A stretch of DNA of 64,000 nt from positions 62,001-126,000 of the forward strand of contig NZ_JAINRD010000020.1 in NCBI RefSeq assembly GCF_020400605.1. Direction: 5' to 3'. The translations under genes were made by a program, and so were the position numbers. Position 1 is the first letter of the stretch. Every line of letters begins with the position of its first letter. Below, piece by piece: positions 1 through 8,081 of this stretch. Source of the stretch: Streptomyces aculeolatus (lineage in GTDB: Bacteria > Actinomycetota > Actinomycetes > Streptomycetales > Streptomycetaceae). The notes under the pieces were generated by a model that made no database searches, had not been told where the DNA came from, and saw only the letters and a program-made list of their open reading frames with translations.

Positions 1-243
1 CTCACTCCCGCCCTAGGGTAGGCGCCTGGTCTGACAGCGACGGGGTTCGGCGGGTTGGGGGTTGTCGGGTGTGTGGGGCGGGTGCGTGGTGGGCGTGAGA
101 GCCGGTGTCGGGGGGTTCGGCGTGGGGGTGGGCGGCCTCCGTTGATGTGAACCGGTGTCCGGGGGTGGGGCGAAGGGAGAAGCGGTGTCGTTGGGGCTCC
201 CCCCGGTCCACCCTTCTCCTGAGTGTGCGGGCCTGCGTCCGGC

Positions 244-312
244 GTCAAGGGCGTTCCCTCCGCTTCGCTGCGGGAACGTCGCTTCGCGATGGGGCTTCGC
301 CCCACCCTTGAC
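244..312. repeat. Nested inverted repeat (three-way-junction element)
   Basis: An outer 8-bp arm GTCAAGGG (244-251) pairs perfectly with CCCTTGAC (305-312). Inside lie two more hairpins: CGTTCCC (252-258) with GGGAACG (272-278), and GGGGC-TTC-GCCCC (291-303). The whole segment can fold as a cloverleaf-like cruciform or RNA. Such nested palindromes recall dispersed palindromic repeats of actinomycetes, but no second copy is visible in this window. Confidence 0.6.
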
Positions 313-384
313 CCCGGACTCCGGCCCGTGACAGACCGGCAGCTAAGGGTGGCCCGGGGGGAGCGGCGCCCCTTGAATCTCCTA

Positions 385-441
385 CGTGCCGGTCCCCGGC
401 CGACGTGGGCCGGCCGGTCGGTGCCGGGGGCGCCCGGCACG
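385..441. repeat. Imperfect hairpin
   Basis: CGTGCCGG (385-392) pairs with CCGGCACG (434-441), with further interrupted GC pairing inside. It lies in the gene-free leader about 70 bp after the nested repeat. It may be part of the same structured non-coding segment; no function can be assigned. Confidence 0.4.
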
Positions 442-1021
442 CGGACGACCGCTGTTCCGGGGGGTGAACTGAGTGGGGGCCCCCGCTCAGACGTCGACGC
501 CCGGTTCGGCGGGGCCGTGCCGTGTGGGGAGAAGCCCAGTCCGTCGGCGTGCGCTTCGGGCAAGAACCGGGGCACGGCTGCGAGTTCGTATCGAGGGGCG
601 CATGGACGTTGGAGAGGGCTTCGGACCCGTGTGGGCGTAGCGGTGGCGGAAATGGAGCAAAAGTCGGCCCACGAGGGCGTTTTGCCCGGGTTTATAGGTT
701 CGGATACCTCGAGTTTGTGCCGGTGTCGTGCGCTAGGCGGCTGAATCGCTCATCGAGTGCTTCCCGTGAGGCGAAACTCGGCCTGCGTGGGTGATTTGGG
801 GTAGTTCAGGAGGGGGATTTCCGGGGATTCATACCTATTTTGCTACGGCAGCGTCGTCCTTGTCCCGATGCCCCCGGCGCCGACCAGCCGGCCCACGTCG
901 GCCGGGGGTCGGTGCGTACGGGGTTCAAGGGGTGCCGCTCCACCCCCCGCCCACGCCCCCTTCCTCCGCGCTACCGTGGGCGTTCACCGCCTGGTGTGCC
1001 TCCATCGAACAGGAGCAGGCC

Positions 1022-1456
1022 GTGTCCGACTCCTCCTCCTACGCCTGGGAACCCACAGGGCGGCCAGGCGACTTCGGTCCGTTGGCTCCCTGGACTCTGG
1101 AGCAGACCACCTACCTCGCGGCCACCAGCACCCCCGTCCGCTGCCTGCCCGTCGTCCTGCAAGGCCACGTCATCGGGTACCTCTGGGCCTCCGCGACCGA
1201 AGGCGCCGCCTCCTACGTCGGCCGAGCAGGCACCGGAGCGGTCGGGTTCGACGCCGGCGGGCCGTGGCATCGGCGGCTCGAAGAAGCCTGGGGTGCCGGC
1301 TTCTCCGCGTGGGAGGCCCTGCAACTCTGGGTCGGCGAACCGGAAGACCCCCGCGCGGGTGCGATCCCCGCCGACGCCGAGACGCTGGTCCTGCCCGACT
1401 CCCAAGCCGCGCGCGGCCTCGCCAGCCACGCCGACAGCTACGACCGCCTGCCCTGA
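1022..1456 (+). CDS. Hypothetical protein, 144 aa
   Basis: This is a small soluble acidic protein with no recognised domain. The GTG start at 1022 is chosen because AGGAG lies about 8 bp upstream, and the protein-like sequence (SYAWEPTGRPGDFGPLAPW onward) begins just there. In-frame sequence further upstream is Arg/Pro-rich and looks untranslated. The protein is rich in Trp, Gly, Ala and Glu and has no signal peptide or membrane segment. It ends 147 bp before the convergent hexosaminidase gene. I do not recognise it and assign no function. Confidence 0.6.
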   Translation: MSDSSSYAWEPTGRPGDFGPLAPWTLEQTTYLAATSTPVRCLPVVLQGHVIGYLWASATEGAASYVGRAGTGAVGFDAGGPWHRRLEEAWGAGFSAWEALQLWVGEPEDPRAGAIPADAETLVLPDSQAARGLASHADSYDRLP

Positions 1457-1603
1457 CGGCGGCGGACGAGCAGACCTGCCCCCGGTTCCCGGACGTGCAT
1501 CCAACCGGCCGACAGCGCGCGCCCAGGCCCCCCGGACCTGGGACTCCAACCGGCCCGCCCCGGCGCGGGGGCCGGGCCGGTCACCGTTTCGTACTCCCGC
1601 CCC

Positions 1604-3283
1604 CTACCTGATGTTCCTCGTGTCCGCCTCCACCTCCGCCAGGTACTCCTCCATCGTCACCGGCCTCCCCCGCACCCCCGGCCGCCGTTCCCACGGCCGC
1701 GGTCCCTCCGGGCGGCGGTACTCCACCCCCAGCGCCTCCAGCCGCTCCAGGTGGTGCGCCAGCCGTTCCGCGAAGGCCGCACCGTCCCGTGACGGCGCGC
1801 ACCACACCGTCTCCGCGAACGCGCTCATCCGCGGGAACGCCTGGTAGTCCAGTGCCCGGACGTTGTCGATCGCCTCCGTCCACAGGCCGCACTGCGCGCC
1901 GATGACCAGCTCCGCCGCCGGCGTGCCCCGCAGTTCCTCCGGGACCGGTTCGAAGGCGTAGACCTCCTCCACCGGGAGGACCGTGCCCACCGGGACCGGT
2001 TCGTCCGCGGAGTCCGAGGCGCGGTAGTCGAGGTAGACCTGGCGTGCCGGGCTGGTGATCACCTGGTGGCCCTCGCGGGCCGCCCGGACCGCGCCGTGGT
2101 TGTCCCGCCACGACACGATCGTCGCCGCCGGCGGCAGGCCGCCCTCCAGGATCTCGTCCCAGCCGAGCAACTGCCGCCCGCGCGCCTCCAGGTGGTCCGA
2201 GACCTGCCGGATGAACCAGCTCTGCAGCTCGTCCTCGTTGCGCAGCCCCAGCTCCGCCATCCGCGCCTGCGCCGCCTCGCTCGCCTTCCACTGGTCCTTC
2301 GGGCACTCGTCGCCGCCGACGCAGATGATCGGGCTGGGGAACAGCTCGATCACCTCGTCGAAGACGTTCCGTACGAAGTCCAGCGTGCCGTCGGAGACGT
2401 TGAGGATGTTCGACTTCACGCCCCAGCCCGTCTCCACCGCCAACTGCGCGCCGGTGTTGCCCAGTTCGGGGTACGCCGTGATGGCGGCCTGCGTGTGCCC
2501 CGGCACGTCGACTTCCGGTACGACGAGGATGTGCCGGGCCGCCGCGTACGCGACGATCTCGCGGATGTCGTCCTGCGTGTAGTAGCCGCCGTGCGGCCGG
2601 CCGTCGCCCGTCTCGTTCCAGCCGGGCTTCGACTCCGTGCGCCAGGAGCCGATCTCCGTCAGCCGCGGGTAGCGCTTGACCTCCAGCCGCCAGCCCTGGT
2701 CGTCGGTGAGGTGGAAGTGGAGCACGTTCAGCTTGTGCAGCGCCATCTGGTCGAGCACGCGCAGCACGTCGCGCTTGGTGAAGAAGTGCCTGGCCACGTC
2801 CAGCAGGACCCCCCGCCAGGCGAACCGCGGCCGGTCCTCGATCTCGACGCAGGCCAGCTCCCACGGGCCCTCGTCGAGCGCGGTACGGCGCAGGGTGTGC
2901 GGCGGCAGGAGCTGGCGCAGCGTCTGCACGCCGTAGAAGGCGCCGGCCGGGCCGCCCGCGGCGATGCGGATGCCGTCCGGGGTGATCGTCAGGCGGTACG
3001 CCTCCGTATCGGGCCCAGTCACCGGTGCAGTCCCCGGTGCAGTCCCCGGCTCAGTCCCTGATCCAGCCCCGGCCCCCGGCCCCGCGGCCAGGTCCGGGTC
3101 CAGGGCCAGCTCTATCCCGCCCCGCCCCGGCGGCAGCGTGCAGCCCGTCCCGGGCAGCAGCTGTTCGCGCAGGACGCGGGCGACCGGGACGAGCGCCGGA
3201 TCGGCGACGTGCAGCGGGGTGTCCGGGCCCAGGGCGTACGAACCCGGGCGGGGGGAGCTGCGCGACGGCGTGGGGATGATCAA
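1604..3283 (-). CDS. GH20 beta-N-acetylhexosaminidase
   Basis: This enzyme hydrolyses terminal beta-linked GlcNAc (or GalNAc) from chitooligosaccharides or glycans. It has 559 residues. An N-terminal GH20b-type domain (about 1-150) precedes the TIM-barrel catalytic domain. The catalytic Asp-Glu pair lies in VGGDECPK (D325, E326), and HFHLTDDQGWR and the Trp-rich sugar pocket are present. No signal peptide is visible, so it is probably cytoplasmic, acting on imported sugar. The TTG start at 3283 has GGAGAA just upstream. A Gly/Pro/Thr-rich insertion lies near residues 66-92. It is divergent from the ROK regulator/transporter operon, from which it is probably controlled. A paralogue sits at 58820-60469. 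Confidence 0.9.
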   Translation of the reverse strand: MIIPTPSRSSPRPGSYALGPDTPLHVADPALVPVARVLREQLLPGTGCTLPPGRGGIELALDPDLAAGPGAGAGSGTEPGTAPGTAPVTGPDTEAYRLTITPDGIRIAAGGPAGAFYGVQTLRQLLPPHTLRRTALDEGPWELACVEIEDRPRFAWRGVLLDVARHFFTKRDVLRVLDQMALHKLNVLHFHLTDDQGWRLEVKRYPRLTEIGSWRTESKPGWNETGDGRPHGGYYTQDDIREIVAYAAARHILVVPEVDVPGHTQAAITAYPELGNTGAQLAVETGWGVKSNILNVSDGTLDFVRNVFDEVIELFPSPIICVGGDECPKDQWKASEAAQARMAELGLRNEDELQSWFIRQVSDHLEARGRQLLGWDEILEGGLPPAATIVSWRDNHGAVRAAREGHQVITSPARQVYLDYRASDSADEPVPVGTVLPVEEVYAFEPVPEELRGTPAAELVIGAQCGLWTEAIDNVRALDYQAFPRMSAFAETVWCAPSRDGAAFAERLAHHLERLEALGVEYRRPEGPRPWERRPGVRGRPVTMEEYLAEVEADTRNIR

Positions 3284-3304
3284 GGTCGTTCTCCGTTCGA
3301 CGGG

Positions 3305-3334
3305 TTGACGCTGGCGTTCTCCACTCCATATAAA
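3305..3334 (+). promoter_or_regulatory. Predicted promoter for the ROK-transporter operon
   Basis: TTGACG (3305-3310), an 18-bp spacer and TATAAA (3329-3334) resemble a housekeeping-sigma promoter pointing toward the ROK gene at 3413. The -10 element overlaps the first of two direct repeats, which suggests repression by occlusion. Confidence 0.55.
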
Positions 3335-3357
3335 GGGCTCCATCGTAAATATGTAAA
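3329..3357 (-). promoter_or_regulatory. Predicted promoter for the GH20 gene
   Basis: Read on the minus strand, TTTACA (3357-3352), a 17-bp spacer and TTTATA (3334-3329) form a promoter for the leftward hexosaminidase gene. It shares its -10 region with the rightward promoter, so one bound protein could block both directions. Confidence 0.5.
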
Positions 3358-3369
3358 GGACTCCATCGT
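3331..3369. promoter_or_regulatory. Two direct repeats, probable ROK operator
   Basis: TAAAGGGCTCCATCGT (3331-3346) and TAAAGGACTCCATCGT (3354-3369) differ at one position and are offset by 23 bp, about two helical turns. They overlap both divergent promoters. This is the expected place for autoregulation by the adjacent ROK protein; its binding is inferred, not shown. Confidence 0.6.
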
Positions 3370-3412
3370 TAGTCGTTCCGGCTGGTGGTGGGCTCCGGGA
3401 GGGGCGTGGCGC

Positions 3413-4714
3413 ATGGCATCGGCAGCGGAGCTCGGCGGGGACCTGTCCCGGCTGCGGCATCTCAACTCGCTGGCGGTCGTGGACGTCCTGCGCGGCGCCG
3501 AGCCGCTCACGCTCACCGCCGTCGCCGAGCGGACCGGCCTGTCGCGGCCGTCCACCAAGGACGTCGTCGGCCAGCTCGTGGAGCTGGGCTGGGTCGAGGA
3601 GATGGGGCCCGCGCAGGGCACCGTCGGGCGGCCCGCGCGGCGGTACCGGTTCCGTGCCGACGCCGGGCACGTCGCCGGCATCGACATCGGCGTGCACAGC
3701 GTGCGCGCCGCCATCGCCGACCTCGACGGCACCGTCCACGCCCAGACCCACCGCACCGTCGGCCCCGGCACCCCCGTCGACGACCGCATCGCCGCCGCCG
3801 ACGGGGCCGTCGCCGACTGCCTGGCAGCCGTGGGGCTGCGGCGTACGGACCTGTGGGCCGTCGGCGCCGGCACCACCGGCATCGTGGACCGCGCCGGCAG
3901 GGTGCAGTACTGCGCCGGCGTCGCGAACTGGACCGGCGTCGACCTCGCCGACCGCATCGGCGCGCTCTTCCCCTGCGCCGTGCAGATCGACAACGACTCC
4001 CGCCTCGCCGCACTCGCCGAGCGCGAGTGGGGCGTGGCCAAGGGCGTCGACGACACCGTCTTCCTGCACGCCGGCCGGCGCACCGGCGCCGCGCTGGTCG
4101 TCGGCGGGCAGGTGCACCGCGGCTTCGGCGGCGTCGCCGGCGAGGTCGGCATGCACCCCGTGACGCACTGGGTCACCGCCGCCTCGTACCTCCACGACTG
4201 CCCGGCCGTCCCCCCGGACGTGCCCCAGAGCGACGCCGCCAAGCACACCTTCGCCGCCGCCCGCGGCGGCGACCCCATCGCCGTGGCGGCCGTCGAGCGG
4301 TACTGCGACGACCTGGCGCTGGGCACCTCGGCGATGGTCATGACCCTCGACCCCGAACTGGTCGTCCTCGGCGGCGCCTTCTCCCGGGCCGCCGACGTGC
4401 TGCTGCCGCGGCTGCGGCGGCGGCTGGAGGACGTGTGCCTGCGGGTGCCGGAGCTGCGCGCCTCCGCCCTCGACGAGGAGTGCGTCGCCGTCGGCGCCAT
4501 CGGGCGGGCCGTGGCCCATCTGGACGGGGAGCTGTTCGGCGGTGCCGCCGGGCAGATCGTCCCGCTCCACGACCTCGCCCCCGCGGGCGCGAGGACCCCG
4601 CAGTCCCCAGGCCACCCGGGCGATCAGCGCCACCCGGGCGTGCAGGCCCAGCGGCGCGATCCGGGCGATCAGGGCGCCCCGGGACCTGACCGAGCAGCAG
4701 GAGGTGCCCGTTGA
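3413..4714 (+). CDS. ROK-family transcriptional regulator
   Basis: This 433-residue protein has an N-terminal winged helix-turn-helix (about 10-65, including LTAVAERTGLSRPSTKDVV) and a ROK sugar-kinase-like domain (about 85-370) starting with GIDIGVHSVRAA. It probably represses the flanking glycosidase and transporter genes until a sugar ligand binds. The ATG at 3413 has GGGAGGGG 8 bp upstream. Two things are odd. The usual ROK zinc motif (CxCGxxGCxE) is not seen after GEVGMHP; only one Cys occurs there. The last 55 or so residues are low-complexity Gly/Pro/Gln/Arg. The gene overlaps the permease start by 4 bp, so it heads the operon. Confidence 0.85.
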   Translation: MASAAELGGDLSRLRHLNSLAVVDVLRGAEPLTLTAVAERTGLSRPSTKDVVGQLVELGWVEEMGPAQGTVGRPARRYRFRADAGHVAGIDIGVHSVRAAIADLDGTVHAQTHRTVGPGTPVDDRIAAADGAVADCLAAVGLRRTDLWAVGAGTTGIVDRAGRVQYCAGVANWTGVDLADRIGALFPCAVQIDNDSRLAALAEREWGVAKGVDDTVFLHAGRRTGAALVVGGQVHRGFGGVAGEVGMHPVTHWVTAASYLHDCPAVPPDVPQSDAAKHTFAAARGGDPIAVAAVERYCDDLALGTSAMVMTLDPELVVLGGAFSRAADVLLPRLRRRLEDVCLRVPELRASALDEECVAVGAIGRAVAHLDGELFGGAAGQIVPLHDLAPAGARTPQSPGHPGDQRHPGVQAQRRDPGDQGAPGPDRAAGGAR

Positions 4715-6651
4715 CGACGACGCCCCGCACCGAGGCGACCGCCGATCCCGTACGGAACGAAGGCGGCGCCCCGCCGACGTCCCCCGCACCCCGGGCCGGC
4801 ACCGCGCCGCCTCCCGTGAGCCCGCTGCGCGCCCTGTGGCGGCGGACCGTCCCCGTCCGCTGGCTGGCGCCGAGCACCCTGCTCATCGCGGCCGTGATCG
4901 TCTTCCCGGCGATCTACATGGTCGGGATGTCCTTCGTCGAGATCAACCGCATCGGCCTGACCGACGGCTTCGCCGGCCTGGAGAACTACCGCAGCCTCTT
5001 CGCCGAGGACGAACTCCCCGGCGTCGTCGGCAACACCCTCCTGTGGGTGCTGGTCGTCGTCGGCCTCACGGTCCTGGCCTCCCTCGCCCTCGCGCAGTTC
5101 CTCGCCAAGGACTTCTTCGGCCGCCGCTTCGTCCGGCTCGCGCTGATCGTGCCGTGGGCGACGTCCCTGGTCATGACCGCCACCGTCTGGCGCTTCATCT
5201 ACGAGGGCGGGAACGGCCTGCTCAACCGGCTGCTGATGGATCTGAAGATCCTCGACTCGCCGGTGGACTGGTACAAGGACCCGGACATCGCCTTCTACTC
5301 GCTGATGGCGGTCGGGATCATCACCTCGATCCCCTTCACGGCGTACGTCCTGCTCTCCGGGCTGCAGACCATCCCCGGCGAGCTGATGGAGGCCGCGAAG
5401 ATCGACGGCGCAGGGCCGTGGACCACCTGGCGCCGCGTGACGCTGCCGATGCTGCGGCCCTCGCTGACGGTCGCGCTCGTGCTCAACATGCTGCACGTCT
5501 TCAACGCCTTCGCCCTGATCTGGGTGATCATGGGCAAGACGGCCGGCAACCACGCCGACACCTCCGTCACGTTCATGTACAAGATCGCCTTCACCGGCCG
5601 GCTCGACACCGGCGAGGCCGCCGCCCTCGGCGTGCTCAACGTGATCGCGATCAGCCTCCTCATCGCCGTGCTCATCCGGCTCCTCAAGGGCCGCGCTCCC
5701 GCCGCGTACGGCAAGGAGCGCGCGGGCGGCGAGGCCGCCGAGGCCCTCGGCCGCCGCACACGGCTCGCCTCCGCAGCCCTCGCCCGCGCCGTACGTCCCG
5801 TGACCGGGCCGCTGGCCGCCGGGTGGCGGCGGGTGCGGCACATCGGGCTGCCGCTCGCCGGGCTGTGCGTCGCGCTGTTCTTCCTCGCGCCGTACATCGC
5901 GATGTTCCTCGGCTCGCTGAAGACCGACGCCGAGCTGTTCCAGGTGCCCGCCGACTACCTGCCCGACGAGTGGGCCTGGTCCAACTACGCCGACGTGTGG
6001 GACAAGATCCCGCTGGCCGGCTACTTCCGGGTCAGCCTCGTCGTCGCGCTGGTCTCCACCGCCGTGGTGCTGCTGATCGCCGCGCCCGCCGCGTTCATCC
6101 TGGCCCGGACGAACTTCCGCGGCCGGGGCGCGTTCCTCGGCCTCGTGCTGGTCTCCCAGATGTTCCCCGCGGTGGCGCTGCTCATCGGCCTGTACCGGGA
6201 GGCGGTCTTCACCGGCGGGATCCACAGCTACTGGTTCATCATCGCGGTCAACTGCGCCTTCAACATCGCCTTCGCGATCTGGATCCTGCACACCCAGTTC
6301 AGCTCCATACCCCTGGAGATAGACGAGGCGGCGATGCTCGACGGGCTCGGCCGCTTCCGGATCATGGTGCGGATGGCGCTGCCGCTCGCGGCGCCCGCGC
6401 TCATCACCGTCACGATCTTCACGTTCATCCAGGTCTGGAACGAGTTCGTCATCTCGCTGACCGTCTTCAACGAGCCCACCGAGAACCGGGTGCCGCTCAC
6501 CGTCGGCGTGCAGCAGTTCGTGGGCCTGTACGAGACGAACTACCAGTACCTCTTCGCCGCCTCCCTGATGGCGATCGTGCCCGCGGTGATCCTGTTCGCG
6601 CTCATCGAGCGGTACCTGGTGAGCGGCCTGACGAAGGGCAGCACGAAATGA
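4711..6651 (+). CDS. Fused sugar ABC transporter permease (MalF-MalG in one chain)
   Basis: The single 646-residue protein contains both inner-membrane permease halves of a carbohydrate ABC importer. The first half (about 50-325, MalF-like) has its EAA loop at about 226-245 (EAAKIDGAGPWTTWRR). The second half (about 376-646, MalG-like) has its EAA loop at about 537-556 (EAAMLDGLGRFRIM). A polar Ala/Gly/Arg-rich linker (about 326-376) joins them. These subunits are normally separate proteins of about 280-330 residues. The TTG start at 4711 follows a strong AGGAGG and overlaps the regulator stop (TTGA). No ATPase gene is nearby; a shared MsiK-type ATPase is presumed, as in other Streptomyces sugar importers. 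Confidence 0.85.
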   Translation: MTTTPRTEATADPVRNEGGAPPTSPAPRAGTAPPPVSPLRALWRRTVPVRWLAPSTLLIAAVIVFPAIYMVGMSFVEINRIGLTDGFAGLENYRSLFAEDELPGVVGNTLLWVLVVVGLTVLASLALAQFLAKDFFGRRFVRLALIVPWATSLVMTATVWRFIYEGGNGLLNRLLMDLKILDSPVDWYKDPDIAFYSLMAVGIITSIPFTAYVLLSGLQTIPGELMEAAKIDGAGPWTTWRRVTLPMLRPSLTVALVLNMLHVFNAFALIWVIMGKTAGNHADTSVTFMYKIAFTGRLDTGEAAALGVLNVIAISLLIAVLIRLLKGRAPAAYGKERAGGEAAEALGRRTRLASAALARAVRPVTGPLAAGWRRVRHIGLPLAGLCVALFFLAPYIAMFLGSLKTDAELFQVPADYLPDEWAWSNYADVWDKIPLAGYFRVSLVVALVSTAVVLLIAAPAAFILARTNFRGRGAFLGLVLVSQMFPAVALLIGLYREAVFTGGIHSYWFIIAVNCAFNIAFAIWILHTQFSSIPLEIDEAAMLDGLGRFRIMVRMALPLAAPALITVTIFTFIQVWNEFVISLTVFNEPTENRVPLTVGVQQFVGLYETNYQYLFAASLMAIVPAVILFALIERYLVSGLTKGSTK

Positions 6652-7928
6652 GCCACCCCACGCCCGGCAGAAGGCCCGGCAGAAGGGCCGTCCTGCGCAC
6701 CGGCGGCGCGCTCGCCTCCGCCTCCGCGCTCGGCGCGCTGGCGGCGGCCTGCGGCCGGCCCATCGCGGCCGGCGACCCGAACTCCATCAAGGTCGTCATC
6801 GCGCAGTACACCGACGGCACGCAGCCGTACTGGCGCAAGCTCGTCGCGAAGTTCGAGGACAGGAACCCCGGCAAGAGCATCAAGCTGCAGATCATCGACT
6901 GGGGCAACCTGCAGACCCAGATCAACACGATGGTGCAGACCGGACAGCTCCCCGACATCGCCAACCTCAACCTCTTCGCCGACTACGCCGACGCCGACCT
7001 GCTGCACCCCGCCGAGGACGTCCTCACCCCCGAGGTCTACGGCGACTTCATGCCCGCCTTCGCCGAAAACGCCTCCTTCCGGGGCCGGCAGTACGCGCTG
7101 CCGTTCCTCGCCACCGTCAACGGCATGTACTACAACAAGGGGATCCTGCGCGAGGCCGGCTTCGACGGGCCGCCGGAGACCCGCGACCAGTTCCTCGACG
7201 CCGTCGACCGGATCAAGGCGCTGCCCGGGAAGTACGTCCCGTACGGGCTGGCCCTCGGCATCGAGTCCGGGCACTACGAGTTCGGCACCTGGGCCCGCGC
7301 CAACGGCGGCGGCTGGACCGCGAACGGCAAGTGGGCCATCGACAGCGACCGCAACGTCGAAACGCTCGGCTTCCTCCAGGACCTCAGCAAGCGCGGCTAC
7401 ACCCAGCCCAACCCCGGCCAGACCAACCGCCCCGACGGCACCTGGCCGCTGTTCGCCCAGGGCAAGGCCGCGATGGTCTACGGCGCCTTCGGCGCGCGGG
7501 CGTTCCTGGACCTGATCGAGAAGGGCGACGTCGACTACGGGCTCGCGGTGCACCCGGTCAGCCACGGCGCTGAACCCGTCGCGCACGGGATCCAGGACTA
7601 CCTGATGGCGTTCAAGAAGTCCGGCAACCGCGAGCTGGTCCGCGACTTCCTCAGCTTCTTCTACCGGCCCGACAACTACGTGCCGTACCTGAAGACCGAG
7701 GGCCTGCTGCCGACGACGAAGTCCGCGGTGGACGTGCTCAAGGACGACCGGAACGTCGGCCGGTACGTGGGGATGACCGGCCGGGCCCGGTTCGACCCCA
7801 CGACGCGGCCGGTCTGGGCGGAGCTGCTCGGGGTGATGGGCAACGACCTGGGCAAGGCCGTCAGCCAGAACTCGGCGCCGGAGAAGGTGCTCCGCGAGTT
7901 CCAGTCCATCGCCGTCTCCGGGGACTGA
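6648..7928 (+). CDS. Extracellular sugar-binding lipoprotein (ABC transporter)
   Basis: This 426-residue solute-binding protein has an Arg-rich N-terminus with RR pairs, suggesting Tat or Sec export. A lipobox LAAAC follows, with the lipidated Cys at about residue 35. The remainder has the family-1 carbohydrate binding-protein pattern, with many surface Trp/Tyr residues. ATG at 6648 overlaps the permease stop (ATGA), so translation is coupled. It should capture the sugar delivered to the fused permease. Because it is linked with a GH20 enzyme and a ROK regulator, the ligand is likely a GlcNAc-containing oligosaccharide; this is inference from context. Confidence 0.88.
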   Translation: MSHPTPGRRPGRRAVLRTGGALASASALGALAAACGRPIAAGDPNSIKVVIAQYTDGTQPYWRKLVAKFEDRNPGKSIKLQIIDWGNLQTQINTMVQTGQLPDIANLNLFADYADADLLHPAEDVLTPEVYGDFMPAFAENASFRGRQYALPFLATVNGMYYNKGILREAGFDGPPETRDQFLDAVDRIKALPGKYVPYGLALGIESGHYEFGTWARANGGGWTANGKWAIDSDRNVETLGFLQDLSKRGYTQPNPGQTNRPDGTWPLFAQGKAAMVYGAFGARAFLDLIEKGDVDYGLAVHPVSHGAEPVAHGIQDYLMAFKKSGNRELVRDFLSFFYRPDNYVPYLKTEGLLPTTKSAVDVLKDDRNVGRYVGMTGRARFDPTTRPVWAELLGVMGNDLGKAVSQNSAPEKVLREFQSIAVSGD

Positions 7929-7978
7929 GCGCCCCGGGACCGAACACTCCGGGGAGTCCCCGGGGACCTGCAAGCCCC

Positions 7979-8016
7979 GACGCCGCCGGCCCGTGGTGCC
8001 CTGAGCCGGCGGCGTC
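7979..8016. terminator. Hairpin terminator 1 between convergent genes
   Basis: GACGCCGCCGGC (7979-7990) and GCCGGCGGCGTC (8005-8016) form a perfect 12-bp stem with a 14-nt loop, 50 bp after the binding-protein stop. It lacks a long T-tract, as is usual in Streptomyces, and can act for both strands. Confidence 0.7.
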
Positions 8017-8025
8017 GGATCCAGC

Positions 8026-8063
8026 GTCCGCGGCGGGCGGCCGTCCTCCCGCCCGCCGCGGAC
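8026..8063. terminator. Hairpin terminator 2 between convergent genes
   Basis: GTCCGCGGCGGGCGG (8026-8040) pairs perfectly with CCGCCCGCCGCGGAC (8049-8063): a 15-bp stem with an 8-nt loop. It lies directly after the first hairpin and just before the end of the minus-strand GH3 gene. Confidence 0.7.
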
Positions 8064-8081
8064 ACCCGACTTGGGCCCGGT

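Larger units (their letters stand above)
1..1021. other. Region without a convincing gene
   Basis: I see no credible coding region here. The short open frames have Arg/Pro/Gly-rich compositions typical of chance frames in GC-rich DNA, and none has a ribosome binding site with a recognisable product. The stretch from about 55 to 180 is unusually G/T-rich on the plus strand. Two hairpin-rich segments are listed separately. From about 650 to 850 the DNA is less GC-rich than the surroundings, as promoter regions often are, and it leads toward the small gene starting at 1022. No tRNA T-arm or rRNA sequence was found. Confidence 0.6.

Noticed and set aside
690..720. GGTTCGGATACC as a tRNA T-arm
   Set aside because: No acceptor stem, D-arm or anticodon arm can be built around it.
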